64,000 nucleotides of DNA from NCBI GenBank assembly GCA_020622085.1, contig JAHRYM010000001.1, forward strand, positions 1,053,117 through 1,117,116, in the 5' to 3' direction. A program made the translations under genes and the position numbers. The number at the start of each line of letters is the position of its first letter. The first letter of the stretch is position 1. Shown piece after piece: positions 10,192 through 23,709 of the stretch. The notes beneath the pieces were generated by a model. It was given only the letters and a program-made list of their open reading frames with translations. It did no database searches and had not been told where the DNA came from. This DNA comes from Paracoccaceae bacterium. GTDB lineage: Bacteria > Pseudomonadota > Alphaproteobacteria > Rhodobacterales > Rhodobacteraceae.

Positions 10192-10356
10192 ATGCAAGCC
10201 ATACAAAGCGGATACAACGGCCTTTCGCTGATCCTTGCGCTGAACCTTGATCGCATCATTGTGCCGCTGGCCATCATCATCGGCCTTGTCGGCGGCGCCA
10301 TGCTGGGCTCGTTCCTGGTCGACCTGCAACCCTTGGATGCGCCCTCGATCCACTGA
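10192..10356 (+). CDS. Small single-TM membrane protein between rseP and bamA
   Basis: A 54-codon ORF with AGGTGA five bases ahead of its ATG. The product has a polar N-terminus, one long hydrophobic helix (about residues 23-45: IIVPLAIIIGLVGGAMLG and following) and a short polar tail. No known family is recognised. It stands between two envelope-quality genes and ends 85 bases before a hairpin terminator. The clear ribosome site, a single TM and high third-position GC argue that it is real; the function is unknown. Confidence 0.6.
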   Translation: MQAIQSGYNGLSLILALNLDRIIVPLAIIIGLVGGAMLGSFLVDLQPLDAPSIH

Positions 10357-10440
10357 TCGCCGGCTGGTGTGGGCGGCGCCTGTCCGCCCGGTCCGGCCTG
10401 CACTTGCCCACCCGACACATCATCTGGTTACCAACACCGG

Positions 10441-10472
10441 CGCGGCCCCCAAAAGGGCCGCGTCCTGTCTTT
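10441..10472 (+). terminator. Rho-independent terminator before bamA
   Basis: CGCGGCCC (10441-10448), loop CCAAAA, GGGCCGCG (10455-10462), followed by TCCTGTCTTT. An 8-bp GC stem with a weak T tail closes the unit ending in the 54-aa ORF. Confidence 0.65.
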
Positions 10473-10499
10473 GACAAGGCCGGTCTTTCCCAGTAGTCA
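10471..10499 (+). promoter_or_regulatory. Possible sigma70-type promoter of bamA
   Basis: TTGACA at 10471-10476, 17 bases, then TAGTCA at 10494-10499. It directly follows the terminator and lies 43 bases before the bamA ATG. The -10 match is poor. Confidence 0.3.
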
Positions 10500-10541
10500 C
10501 GTTCCTGAAAGCCTGAAGACAAGCGGCGCGGGGGACGGGAC

Positions 10542-12902
10542 ATGGGCGGTCGGCAGACAGAGCGGCAGGCATCGGAAAAACTGCGCCGCGCGCCGGGACT
10601 TGGCGCAAAATTGCTATCGGTTTCAGTGATTTGCCTGATGCTTTCTGCACCAGAGCCGGTCCTGGCCTATGCCTTCTCGTCGATTTCGGTGCAGGGCAAC
10701 CAGAACATCGACCCGCAAACCATCGTCAAGTTCGCCGGAATCGGTCGCGGCCAGAACCTGACCGACGCGCAGTTGAACGATGCCTACCAGCGCATCGTCA
10801 ATTCGGGCCTGTTCGAATCCGTCGAGCTTGTGCCTTCGGGCGGGACGCTGGTGATCAAGGTCGTCGAGAACCCGTCGCTGAATGCGGTGGCCTTCGAGGG
10901 CAACCGCAAGTTCAAGGACGAAAAGCTGGCCACCCTGGTCAAGTCGCAGCCGCGCCGGATGTATTCCGCCGCGCAGGCCGAACAGGACGCCGCCGCCATC
11001 GCGCAGGCCTATTCCGATGCCGGCCGTCTTTCGGCGCGCGTGACGCCCCGCGTGATCAAGCGCGAGGGCGGGCGTGTCGATCTGGTCTTCGAAGTGGCCG
11101 AAGGCAAGGTGACCGAGGTCGAGCGGCTTTCCTTCACCGGAAACCGCGCCTTCAGCGACCGCCGCCTGCGGCAGGTCTTGCAGACCAAGCAGGCAGGCCT
11201 GCTGCGCACATTCATCCAGCGCGACAGCTATGTTCCGGAACGGATCGAGTTCGACAAGCAACTGCTGACCGACTTCTACCGCTCGCGCGGCTATATCGAC
11301 TTTCAGGTGCTGGGCGTCGGCTCGGAGTTCTCGCGTGAAAGGGACGGGTTCTTCCTGACCTTCAACGTCCGCGAGGGCCAGCAATACCGTTTCGGCAATT
11401 CCTCGATCGCGGTCGACTATGACGGCGTCAACGCCGCCGATTTCCAGAACGAGATCCGCGTGCGCAAGGGCCGCATCTACAGCCCGATGGACGTTGACGA
11501 CACCATCAGCCGGATGGAGGCCATCGCCCAGCAGAAGGGCCTGAACTTCCTGCGGGTGGAACCGAAGCTGGTGCGCAACGAACGCAACCAGACGGTCGAC
11601 GTGCAGTTCCTGCTGACCAAGGGCCCGCGCCTGTTCGTCGAACGCATCGACATCGAAGGCAACGCCACCACGCTCGACAAGGTGGTGCGGCGGCAGTTCC
11701 GCACCGTCGAGGGCGATCCCTTCAACCCGCGCGAAATCCGCCAGGCGGCCGAGCGCATCCGCGCGCTGGGCTTCTTCTCGTCCTCGGACGTGACGGCGAA
11801 CCCCGGCACGCAAAGCGACCAGATGATCGTCAACGTCAACGTCGAGGAACAGCCGACCGGGTCGCTGGGCTTTGGCGTCAGCTATGGCGTGTCGAACGGT
11901 ATCGGTTTCAACGTCAAGTTCGAGGAAAGCAACTTCCTTGGTCGCGGGCAGTATCTGGCCGCCAGCATCTCGACCGCCGAAAAGAACGCCGACAGTTCGC
12001 TGACCTTCGTGGAGCCCGCCTTCCTTGACCGGAACCTGAAGTTCCGCTTCTCGACCTTCTACAAGACATCAGAAAATGACTTCGCCGATTATTCGACCCG
12101 GCGGATCGGGGTCTCCACAGGGCTTGAATTCCCCGTAAGCCAGCTTGGCCGGCTGGAGGTGCGCTATGGCATCGCGCAGAACGACATGTATGACTATCGT
12201 GCCGACGTGGCGCCGAACGTCGGGTCCGACATCATCCGCAAGGAAGTCGCGCAGGGCGCTCTGCTGACCTCGGCCATCGGCTATACCTTCAGCTATGACA
12301 CCCGGACCGAGGGCCGCAATCCGCGCGGTGGGCTGCTCCTGCGCTTCGGCCAGGATTTCGCGGGTCTGGGCGGCGACGTCGATTCGATCACCACAACCGC
12401 ATTGGTGCGGGCCGAGCGCCGCGTCTGGAATGACGAGGTCACGCTCCGGGCCGAACTTGAGGGCGGGGCTCTTTCCATGCTCAACGGCTCGCAAAGCCGG
12501 GTTCTCGACCGTTTTTCGGGCAATGGCAAGGTTCGCGGGTTCGAACCGAACGGCTATGGCCCACGTGATCTGGCGGTGAACTCGAAGGACGCGCTGGGCG
12601 GCAACATGTTCGCCGCCGCCCGTTTTGAGGCCGAGTTCCCGCTCGGCCTGCCGGAAGAATACGGTATCCGCGGCGGCCTGTTCGCCGACGTCGGATCGGT
12701 CTGGGATCTGGACAACGTGAACGGCGGCCCGACGGGCACGAACATCGTTGACGACAGCATGCACCTGCGCTCGGCGGTCGGCTTCTCGGTCTTTTGGACG
12801 ACGCCCATCGGGCCGCTGCGCTTCAACTTCTCGAAGGCGCTCCAGAAGGAAACCTACGACAACGAACAGACCTTCGACCTGACCGTTTCGACGAAGTTCT
12901 GA
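10542..12902 (+). CDS. bamA: Outer-membrane beta-barrel assembly protein BamA
   Basis: A 786-aa Omp85 protein, core of the BAM machine that folds outer-membrane proteins. A signal peptide (hydrophobic LLSVSVICLMLSA, cleavage near LAYA) is followed by five POTRA repeats to about residue 430, recognisable from FSSISVQGNQNIDPQTIV onward, and a C-terminal barrel with the end of the Omp85 domain at GPLRFNFSKALQKE and a terminal aromatic FDLTVSTKF. Start supported by a GGGGACGGG stretch before the ATG. Its TGA shares one base with the skp start. Confidence 0.96.
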   Translation: MGGRQTERQASEKLRRAPGLGAKLLSVSVICLMLSAPEPVLAYAFSSISVQGNQNIDPQTIVKFAGIGRGQNLTDAQLNDAYQRIVNSGLFESVELVPSGGTLVIKVVENPSLNAVAFEGNRKFKDEKLATLVKSQPRRMYSAAQAEQDAAAIAQAYSDAGRLSARVTPRVIKREGGRVDLVFEVAEGKVTEVERLSFTGNRAFSDRRLRQVLQTKQAGLLRTFIQRDSYVPERIEFDKQLLTDFYRSRGYIDFQVLGVGSEFSRERDGFFLTFNVREGQQYRFGNSSIAVDYDGVNAADFQNEIRVRKGRIYSPMDVDDTISRMEAIAQQKGLNFLRVEPKLVRNERNQTVDVQFLLTKGPRLFVERIDIEGNATTLDKVVRRQFRTVEGDPFNPREIRQAAERIRALGFFSSSDVTANPGTQSDQMIVNVNVEEQPTGSLGFGVSYGVSNGIGFNVKFEESNFLGRGQYLAASISTAEKNADSSLTFVEPAFLDRNLKFRFSTFYKTSENDFADYSTRRIGVSTGLEFPVSQLGRLEVRYGIAQNDMYDYRADVAPNVGSDIIRKEVAQGALLTSAIGYTFSYDTRTEGRNPRGGLLLRFGQDFAGLGGDVDSITTTALVRAERRVWNDEVTLRAELEGGALSMLNGSQSRVLDRFSGNGKVRGFEPNGYGPRDLAVNSKDALGGNMFAAARFEAEFPLGLPEEYGIRGGLFADVGSVWDLDNVNGGPTGTNIVDDSMHLRSAVGFSVFWTTPIGPLRFNFSKALQKETYDNEQTFDLTVSTKF

Positions 12903-13549
12903 TGCGCGGGCTGCGGTCCCTGCTGCTGTGCGGCCTGCTGGTGGCGGCGCCGGCGCTGGCACAGACGGCGGATGCGCCTTCGCCAGCGCCCGTGCAAAGC
13001 CCGGTCCTGACGCTGGATCAGGAAAGGTTCTTCAATGACACGCTCTGGGGCAAACGCGTCCTTGACGAGTTGAAGGCTGAATCTGCCGCCCTAGCGACCG
13101 AGAACCGCCGGATCGAATCTGAACTGACCGCCGAGGAAAAGAACCTGACCGAGCGGCGCCCCAACATGACGGCCGAGGAATTCCGCAAGGCCGCCGACGA
13201 CTTCGACACGCGCGTGGTGGGCATCCGCAGCGCGCAGGATACCAAGACCCGGGCGCTGAACACGCGCAGTGAAACCGAGCGGCAGGAGTTCTTCAAGCTG
13301 GTGCTGCCGGTGATCAGCGACGTGCTGCAGGAACGCGGCGCGGTGGCCGTGCTGGACAGCCGCGCCATCTTCGTGTCTTCGGGGGCCATCGACATCACCG
13401 ATACACTGATCGCCGAAATCGACCGGCGGATCGGCGCAGGCCCCGCTGAACCTGCACCCGCAGAACCCGCCCGGGATGGCCAAGAGCCCGCGCCTGCTCC
13501 AGCGCCCGCGCCTTCATCACCCGATCCCGCAGCGCCAGCCGGACCCTGA
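12902..13549 (+). CDS. skp: OmpH/Skp-family periplasmic chaperone
   Basis: A 215-aa protein with a signal peptide ([20 protein letters not shown]) and an OmpH domain: [22 protein letters not shown], a charged coiled-coil middle, and the closing [19 protein letters not shown]. Skp holds unfolded outer-membrane proteins in the periplasm. The last 40 residues are a Pro/Ala-rich tail not found in E. coli Skp but usual in alphaproteobacterial homologues. TGATG overlap with bamA indicates coupling. lpxD, which often sits here, is absent. Confidence 0.88.
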   Translation: MRGLRSLLLCGLLVAAPALAQTADAPSPAPVQSPVLTLDQERFFNDTLWGKRVLDELKAESAALATENRRIESELTAEEKNLTERRPNMTAEEFRKAADDFDTRVVGIRSAQDTKTRALNTRSETERQEFFKLVLPVISDVLQERGAVAVLDSRAIFVSSGAIDITDTLIAEIDRRIGAGPAEPAPAEPARDGQEPAPAPAPAPSSPDPAAPAGP

Positions 13550-13577
13550 TCCCTGCACCCGGTTCCCGCTGCCTGCC

Positions 13578-13606
13578 TTGCCAGCCCCGCACCATGTTGC
13601 TAGCAA
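13578..13606 (+). promoter_or_regulatory. Possible promoter for fabZ-lpxA-lpxI-lpxB
   Basis: TTGCCA (13578-13583), 17 bases, TAGCAA (13601-13606), inside the 127-bp gap before fabZ. TTGCTAGCAA around the -10 is palindromic. Moderate consensus match only. Confidence 0.28.
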
Positions 13607-13676
13607 GATCGCCAGAGGGGCAGGCACGGGGGTGGCCGGCCACATGACATCCCAGACCGAACCGGGAGGACCACCG

Positions 13677-14138
13677 ATGACCGAGCCCGCGCCCTACACC
13701 AGCGCCGATATCCACCTGATCCAGCGGATCATTCCGCACCGCTATCCGTTCCTTTTGATCGACAAGGTGCGTGACATCGTGCCCTTCAAGGGCGCGATCG
13801 GGGTGAAGAACGTCACCTTCAACGAACCGCATTTCCAGGGCCATTTCCCGTCTGAACCGATCATGCCCGGCGTCACCATCGTCGAGGCGATGGCGCAGAC
13901 CTCGGCCGTGGTCGTCGGCATCAGCATGAACGTTGTGGACCGCAAGCTGCTGACCTATTTCATGGGGATCGACGCCTGCAAGTTCCGCCGCAAGGTGGTC
14001 CCGGGCGACGTGTTGGAACTGCATGTCACGGTGAAGCGCGGCGGCGGCAAGATCTGGAAGTTCCTCGGGCAGGCGATGGTCGAGGGGCAGCTTTGTGCCG
14101 AAGCGGAATTCACCGCGATGATGGACCTTCAGGACTGA
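13677..14138 (+). CDS. fabZ: 3-hydroxyacyl-ACP dehydratase FabZ
   Basis: A 153-aa hot-dog-fold enzyme dehydrating 3-hydroxyacyl-ACP in fatty acid elongation. Seen: [17 protein letters not shown] and the catalytic [20 protein letters not shown] with His and Glu. The start at 13677 is fixed by CGGGAGGA six bases upstream, so an in-frame ATG eleven codons earlier is less likely. FabZ competes with LpxA for 3-hydroxyacyl-ACP, and the two genes are 3 bases apart. Confidence 0.96.
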   Translation: MTEPAPYTSADIHLIQRIIPHRYPFLLIDKVRDIVPFKGAIGVKNVTFNEPHFQGHFPSEPIMPGVTIVEAMAQTSAVVVGISMNVVDRKLLTYFMGIDACKFRRKVVPGDVLELHVTVKRGGGKIWKFLGQAMVEGQLCAEAEFTAMMDLQD

Positions 14139-14141
14139 CCG

Positions 14142-14942
14142 ATGAGCATTGATCCCAGCGCCGTCATCCATCCTTCGGCCGTGGTCGAGCCGGGGGCGGT
14201 GATCGGCCCGGACTGCCGCATCGGCCCTTTCGTGACCATCGGCCCCGAAGTGACCCTGGGAGCCCGCGTCACGGTGAAATCCCACGCCGTGCTGACCGGC
14301 TGGACGGACCTGGGCGACGATTGCGTGATCTTCCCTTTCGCGACTTTGGGCGAGATTCCGCAGGACAAGAAGTTCCACGGCGAACGGACGCAGCTGGTCA
14401 TCGGGGCGCGGAACCAGATCCGCGAACATGTGACCATGAACACCGGCACCGAAGGCGGCGGCGGCATCACCCGCGTGGGCGATGACGGGCTTTTCATGGC
14501 CGGCGCGCATGTCGCCCATGACTGCCAGATAGGCAATGGCTGCATTCTTGTGAACAACGTGGCGCTTGCCGGCCATGTCGTGCTGGAGGACGAGGTGATC
14601 GTCGGCGGCCTGTCGGGCGTCCACCAGTTCGTCCGCATCGGTCGCGGCGCCATGATCGGCGCGGTGACGATGGTGACGGCGGATGTGATCCCGCACGGTC
14701 TGGTGCAAGGGCCGCGCGGTGTTCTGGACGGGTTGAACCTTGTCGGGCTCAAGCGGCGCGGCGCGGAAAAGTCCGACATGACGGCGCTGCGCGATCTGCT
14801 GTCGGCGCTCAAGGCCGGGTCGTTCCGCGACACCGCCCGCCAGATCGCCGATGTCCCCGACACCCCCCAAAGCGCCTATGTCCGCGAGGTGCTGGACTTC
14901 ATTCTCGGCCCGTCCGACCGGTCCTTCCTGACACCCAGATGA
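14142..14942 (+). CDS. lpxA: UDP-N-acetylglucosamine acyltransferase
   Basis: A 266-aa trimeric left-handed beta-helix enzyme for the first step of lipid A synthesis. The hexapeptide repeats run from IHPSAVVEPGAVIGPDCRIG onward; the catalytic His region is MAGAHVAHDCQIGNGCIL; the C-terminal helices follow NLVGLKRRG. Length is typical. Start ATG follows fabZ by 3 bases and the stop overlaps lpxI by 4. Confidence 0.96.
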   Translation: MSIDPSAVIHPSAVVEPGAVIGPDCRIGPFVTIGPEVTLGARVTVKSHAVLTGWTDLGDDCVIFPFATLGEIPQDKKFHGERTQLVIGARNQIREHVTMNTGTEGGGGITRVGDDGLFMAGAHVAHDCQIGNGCILVNNVALAGHVVLEDEVIVGGLSGVHQFVRIGRGAMIGAVTMVTADVIPHGLVQGPRGVLDGLNLVGLKRRGAEKSDMTALRDLLSALKAGSFRDTARQIADVPDTPQSAYVREVLDFILGPSDRSFLTPR

Positions 14943-15769
14943 CGGACCAGATGCCCCCGCAGACCGATACCGCGCTGATCTGCGGCCAGGGCGCGCTGCC
15001 CGGGCTTCTCGCCATCCGCGCGCCCGAAGCCATGCTGGTCCAGATGGAGGGCTTTCCCGCCGATCTGGGCGACTGCCCGGTTCAGTCCTTCCGGCTGGAA
15101 CGGCTGGTCCCGCTGATGGAACAGCTTCTCGACCGGGGCATCACCCGCGTCTGCTTTGCCGGTGCCGTCCGTCGCCCGCGGATCGAGCCTGAATTCTTCG
15201 ACGCCCGCACCGCAACGCTGGTGCCGCGCATCCTGACGGCGATGCAGTCGGGCGATGATGCGGCGCTGCGCGAGGTCATCGCGATCTTCGAAGACTGGGG
15301 TCTGAGCGTCGTCGCCGCGCATGAAATCGCGCCGGACCTCCTGGCCAGCGAAGGCGTCCTGGCGGGTGCGGTGACCGAGGCCGACCGTGCCGATGCCGCC
15401 CGCGCGGCAGAGATCGTCGCGGCGCTCGGTGCGCTCGACCTGGGGCAGGGGGCGGTGGTTGCGCAAGGGCTTTGCCTGGCGGTGGAGACCCTGCCTGGAA
15501 CCGACGCGATGCTGGCTTTCGTGGCCGAACGCGTCGCCGCGCTGCGCCCCAACCCCAAAGGCGCGCGCGGCGTCCTTTACAAGGCGCCCAAGCCCGGCCA
15601 GGACCGCCGCATCGACCTGCCCGCCATTGGCCCCGAGACGATCCGCAACGCCGCCGCTGCGGGCCTCGCGGGCATCGCGATTGCTGCCGAAGGCGTGCTG
15701 ATCCTTGACCACGCCGCGACGGTTGCCGCAGCGGATGCGGCGGGTCTTTTCCTCTGGGCGCGGGCGTGA
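14939..15769 (+). CDS. lpxI: UDP-2,3-diacylglucosamine pyrophosphatase LpxI
   Basis: A 276-aa protein of the former DUF1009 family, hydrolysing UDP-2,3-diacylglucosamine to lipid X. It replaces LpxH in alphaproteobacteria. Seen: LICGQGALPGLLAIRA at the N-terminus, the C-terminal-domain motif GVLYKAPKPGQDRRIDLPAIG and AGIAIAAEGVLILD, matching the family. Its place between lpxA and lpxB is the standard alphaproteobacterial one. ATGA and GTGA overlaps link it to both neighbours. Confidence 0.93.
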   Translation: MTDQMPPQTDTALICGQGALPGLLAIRAPEAMLVQMEGFPADLGDCPVQSFRLERLVPLMEQLLDRGITRVCFAGAVRRPRIEPEFFDARTATLVPRILTAMQSGDDAALREVIAIFEDWGLSVVAAHEIAPDLLASEGVLAGAVTEADRADAARAAEIVAALGALDLGQGAVVAQGLCLAVETLPGTDAMLAFVAERVAALRPNPKGARGVLYKAPKPGQDRRIDLPAIGPETIRNAAAAGLAGIAIAAEGVLILDHAATVAAADAAGLFLWARA

Positions 15770-16926
15770 AGGCGTTCCTCATCGCGGGCGAACCTTCGGG
15801 CGATGCCTTGGGCGGGGCGCTGATGAAGGGCCTCTCTGCCCTCAATCCCGGCGTCAGCTTCGAAGGCGTCGGCGGCCCGCTGATGGAGGCCGAGGGTCTG
15901 CAAAGCCGCTTCCCGATGGAAGAGCTTTCCGTGATGGGCCTGGCCGAGATCCTGCCGAAATATGCCCAGCTGAAGCGCCGCATCGCCGAAACCGCCGCCG
16001 CCGTGATCGCTGCGCGGCCCGACGTGCTGATCACCATCGACAGCCCGGACTTCTGCCTGCGCGTCGTCCGCGCCGCCCGTGCCGCGCACCCCGATCTGCC
16101 GACGGTCCATTACGTCGCCCCCACCGTCTGGGCCTGGCGTCCGGGTCGCGCGGCCAGGATGGCGCCGCTGATCGACCATGTGCTGGCGCTTTTCCCGTTC
16201 GAACCGCCCTATATGCAGGCCGCCGGCATGAGCTGCGATTTTGTCGGCCACCCGATCGCCACCGCCCCCCGCGCCACTCCCGAGGACGCCGCCGCCTTCC
16301 GCGCCGCCCATGACATCGCCCCCGACCAGCCGCTGGTCCTCTGCCTGCCCGGATCGCGTCGGGGCGAAGTCACTCGGCTTGCTCCGCGCTTCAACGAAGC
16401 CCTGTTGCGCCTCCGTGACCGTGAACCTTCGCTTCGGGTTGCGCTGCCGACAGTGCGCGGCGTTGCGCCGATCGTGCGGGAAATGTCGGCCCGATGGCCC
16501 GATCCGCCGCTGGTGCTGGAGGAAACCGAGGACAAGCGCCGAGCCTTTGCCGCCGCCGATCTGGCGCTGGCCGCAAGCGGCACCGTCAGCCTCGATCTGG
16601 CAGCAAACCGGGTGCCGATGGTCATCGCCTATGACATGCACCCGTTCAGCCGCTGGCTGATCGGCCGGATGCTGAAGGTGCGGACGGTGACGCTCGTGAA
16701 CCTCGTATCGGAAACCCGCGCGATCCCCGAGTTTCTTGGCCGCGACTGTCAGGCCGAACCCATCGCCCGGATGCTTGTGCATCTTCTGGAAAGCGAAGCC
16801 GCCAGGGCCGAACAGATCGCCGCCATGGACGCAACGATGGAGCGGCTGGGTGAGGGCGGAACGCCGCCCGGCCTCAGGGCCGCCTGGTCGGTCCTCGACT
16901 TCCTCGGGCGCAAGTCCGGCGCCTGA
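15766..16926 (+). CDS. lpxB: Lipid-A-disaccharide synthase
   Basis: A 386-aa GT19 glycosyltransferase joining lipid X to UDP-diacylglucosamine. Family blocks: FLIAGEPSGDALGGALM, FEGVGGPLMEAEGL, SPDFCLRVVRA, VHYVAPTVWAWRPGRA, CDFVGHPI, CLPGSRRGEV, and AASGTVSLDLA. It begins with GTG overlapping the lpxI stop. It ends the envelope block and converges on mnmA across a hairpin. Confidence 0.96.
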   Translation: MKAFLIAGEPSGDALGGALMKGLSALNPGVSFEGVGGPLMEAEGLQSRFPMEELSVMGLAEILPKYAQLKRRIAETAAAVIAARPDVLITIDSPDFCLRVVRAARAAHPDLPTVHYVAPTVWAWRPGRAARMAPLIDHVLALFPFEPPYMQAAGMSCDFVGHPIATAPRATPEDAAAFRAAHDIAPDQPLVLCLPGSRRGEVTRLAPRFNEALLRLRDREPSLRVALPTVRGVAPIVREMSARWPDPPLVLEETEDKRRAFAAADLALAASGTVSLDLAANRVPMVIAYDMHPFSRWLIGRMLKVRTVTLVNLVSETRAIPEFLGRDCQAEPIARMLVHLLESEAARAEQIAAMDATMERLGEGGTPPGLRAAWSVLDFLGRKSGA

Positions 16927-16949
16927 TTCGGCAAGCCCATGCCTGCGCC

Positions 16950-17002
16950 TTCTCCTTTGCCCAAATACTCGAATCCCGCCTCGCCCACTGGGGGCAGGCG
17001 GG
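16950..17002. terminator. Bidirectional hairpin between lpxB and mnmA, with a shared intergenic motif
   Basis: CCCGCCT (16975-16981), bulged C, GCCC, loop ACTGG, GGGC, AGGCGGG (16996-17002) make an 11-bp stem between convergent genes. Just left of it, 16950-16970 carries a 21-base sequence ending in CAAATACTC that matches 19 of 21 positions with the reverse complement of 53996-54016. No T tract follows on either side. Confidence 0.55.
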
Positions 17003-17005
17003 GGA

Positions 17006-18145
17006 TCAGCGTTCGCGCCAGATCCAGCCGCCGCCCAGAATCCGGGTGCTGTCGGGGGCGTAGAACACACATGCCTGACCAGGGCTCACCCCATCCTCGG
17101 GGTCCAGAAGCTCCACCTCGGCCTCCGTCGCGCCCTTGGGCCGCAAAATCGCCGGACGCGGCGCGCGGGTGGAACGGATCTTCACCTCGACCTGCCATTC
17201 GGGCTGGCTGTCGAAAGCGGCATCGCCAAGCCAGTTCACCTCGCGGATCGGAATGATCCGTGTGGACAGCGCCTCTTTGGGTCCGACGATCACCCGGCGC
17301 GCCTCGGGGTCCAGACGCACGACGTAAAGCGGATCGCCCAGGCCCCCGATGCCAAGCCCCCGGCGCTGGCCGATGGTGTAGTGGATGACGCCATTGTGAG
17401 TGCCCAGCATGTTGCCATCCAGATCGACGATCTCGCCGGGGTCCGCCGCGCCGGGGCGCAGCTTTTCGATCACCGCCGCATAATCGCCGTTCGGCACGAA
17501 ACAGATGTCCTGGCTGTCGGGCTTGTCCGCCACGGCAAGGCCATAGCGCGCCGCAAGCGCCCGGGTTTCGGCCTTCGACGGCAGATGGCCCAGCGGAAAA
17601 CGCAGAAAATCCAACTGGTCCTGAGTCGTCGAGAACAGGAAATAGCTCTGGTCGCGGTTGGCGTCTGCGGCGCGGTGCAACTCGGCCCCGGCGGGGCCCA
17701 TCTTGCGCTGGATGTAGTGACCCGTCGCCATGCAATCGGCGTCTAGATCGCGCGCCGTGGCCAGCAAATCCTTGAACTTCACCCGTTCGTTGCAGCGGAT
17801 GCAGGGCACGGGCGTCGCCCCGGCCAGATAGGCGTCGGCGAATTCCTCGATCACAGCCTCGCGGAAAGTGTTTTCGTAATCAAGGACATAGTGCGGAAAC
17901 CCCATTGCTTCGGCCACGCGGCGGGCATCGTGGATGTCCTGTCCCGCGCAGCAGGCGCCCTTCTTGGCCAGCGCCGCGCCATGGTCGTAAAGCTGCAGCG
18001 TGACGCCCACCACATCATAGCCTTCTTCCTTGAGCATCGCCGCCACCACGGAACTGTCGACGCCGCCAGACATGGCGACAACTACCCGCGTGTCGGCGGG
18101 CGCCTTGGGCAGACCAAGCGAATTGAGGGGCATATCCTTGGGCAT
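17006..18145 (-). CDS. mnmA: tRNA-specific 2-thiouridylase
   Basis: A 379-aa PP-loop enzyme that thiolates U34 of Lys, Glu and Gln tRNAs. The ATP-binding SGGVDSS is at residues 26-32; the catalytic cysteines are in [14 protein letters not shown] and [12 protein letters not shown]; the C-terminal beta-barrel follows [13 protein letters not shown]. An internal ATG at residue 5 is an alternative start. It diverges from sciP; the 123-bp gap contains TAGGA-AAA-TCCTA at 18174-18186. Confidence 0.96.
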   Translation of the reverse strand: MPKDMPLNSLGLPKAPADTRVVVAMSGGVDSSVVAAMLKEEGYDVVGVTLQLYDHGAALAKKGACCAGQDIHDARRVAEAMGFPHYVLDYENTFREAVIEEFADAYLAGATPVPCIRCNERVKFKDLLATARDLDADCMATGHYIQRKMGPAGAELHRAADANRDQSYFLFSTTQDQLDFLRFPLGHLPSKAETRALAARYGLAVADKPDSQDICFVPNGDYAAVIEKLRPGAADPGEIVDLDGNMLGTHNGVIHYTIGQRRGLGIGGLGDPLYVVRLDPEARRVIVGPKEALSTRIIPIREVNWLGDAAFDSQPEWQVEVKIRSTRAPRPAILRPKGATEAEVELLDPEDGVSPGQACVFYAPDSTRILGGGWIWRER

Positions 18146-18268
18146 TTCGGTTCTCCGGGGATGCGCTGGAATATAGGAAAATCCTAATCACTCACAAGCC
18201 CGCGTTTCACCGCTCCTTAAGCGGGTTTCCGCAGCCTTGGTGGCGGTGGAAATGAAAGGGGTGATCCC

Positions 18269-18547
18269 ATGTATATCAAGAAAGTCCTTGGCCCTCGGTC
18301 GGTCACGCTTCCCGACGGCACGATCCTAACACGATCCGACCTGCCGCCCGAAGATACCGTGCGCTGGGTTGCAAGCCGAAAGGCCCGCGTGGTCAAGGCG
18401 GTGGCGGCGGGGCTCGTGTCGCAAGACGAGGTTCTTGAACGCTATCACCTTTCGGTCGAGGAATTCGCGCTCTGGTGTGATGCCGTTGAGCGACACGGGG
18501 AAAGCGGTTTGAAAGTCACCGCGATTCAAAGGTTGAGGCAACCCTGA
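18269..18547 (+). CDS. sciP: SciP-type CtrA inhibitor (DUF1153)
   Basis: A 92-aa helix-turn-helix-like protein. The sequence LPDGTILTRSDLPPEDTVRWVASRKA, then VVKAVAAGLVSQDEVLERY and LSVEEFALWCDAVERHGESGL, aligns along its length with Caulobacter SciP as I know it. SciP binds CtrA and blocks its recruitment of RNA polymerase, limiting CtrA promoters to a cell-cycle window. AAGGGG precedes the ATG. Location immediately upstream of ctrA supports the call; whether the role in this order is cell-cycle or motility related is not shown by sequence. Confidence 0.9.
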   Translation: MYIKKVLGPRSVTLPDGTILTRSDLPPEDTVRWVASRKARVVKAVAAGLVSQDEVLERYHLSVEEFALWCDAVERHGESGLKVTAIQRLRQP

Positions 18548-18574
18548 GTTGCGATCATTCTTTGTTCTACGCTG

Positions 18575-18589
18575 GTAACGCGTGATTAA
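18575..18589 (+). promoter_or_regulatory. CtrA-like binding box ahead of ctrA
   Basis: GTAA (18575-18578), seven bases, TTAA (18586-18589) differs by one base from the CtrA consensus TTAA-N7-TTAA. It sits 50 bases before the ctrA start, in the 92-bp gap after sciP, consistent with autoregulation. A further TTAA is at 18621-18624. Confidence 0.5.
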
Positions 18590-18639
18590 CTATTCTTGAT
18601 CATGGTTGGATTGCGGGGATTAATGCGGAGAACGATTGA

Positions 18640-23709
<5,070 letters not shown>

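Noticed and set aside
18194-18233. CCGCT/AGCGG hairpin between mnmA and sciP as a terminator
   Set aside because: Lies between divergent starts, so nothing would terminate there; may be incidental.
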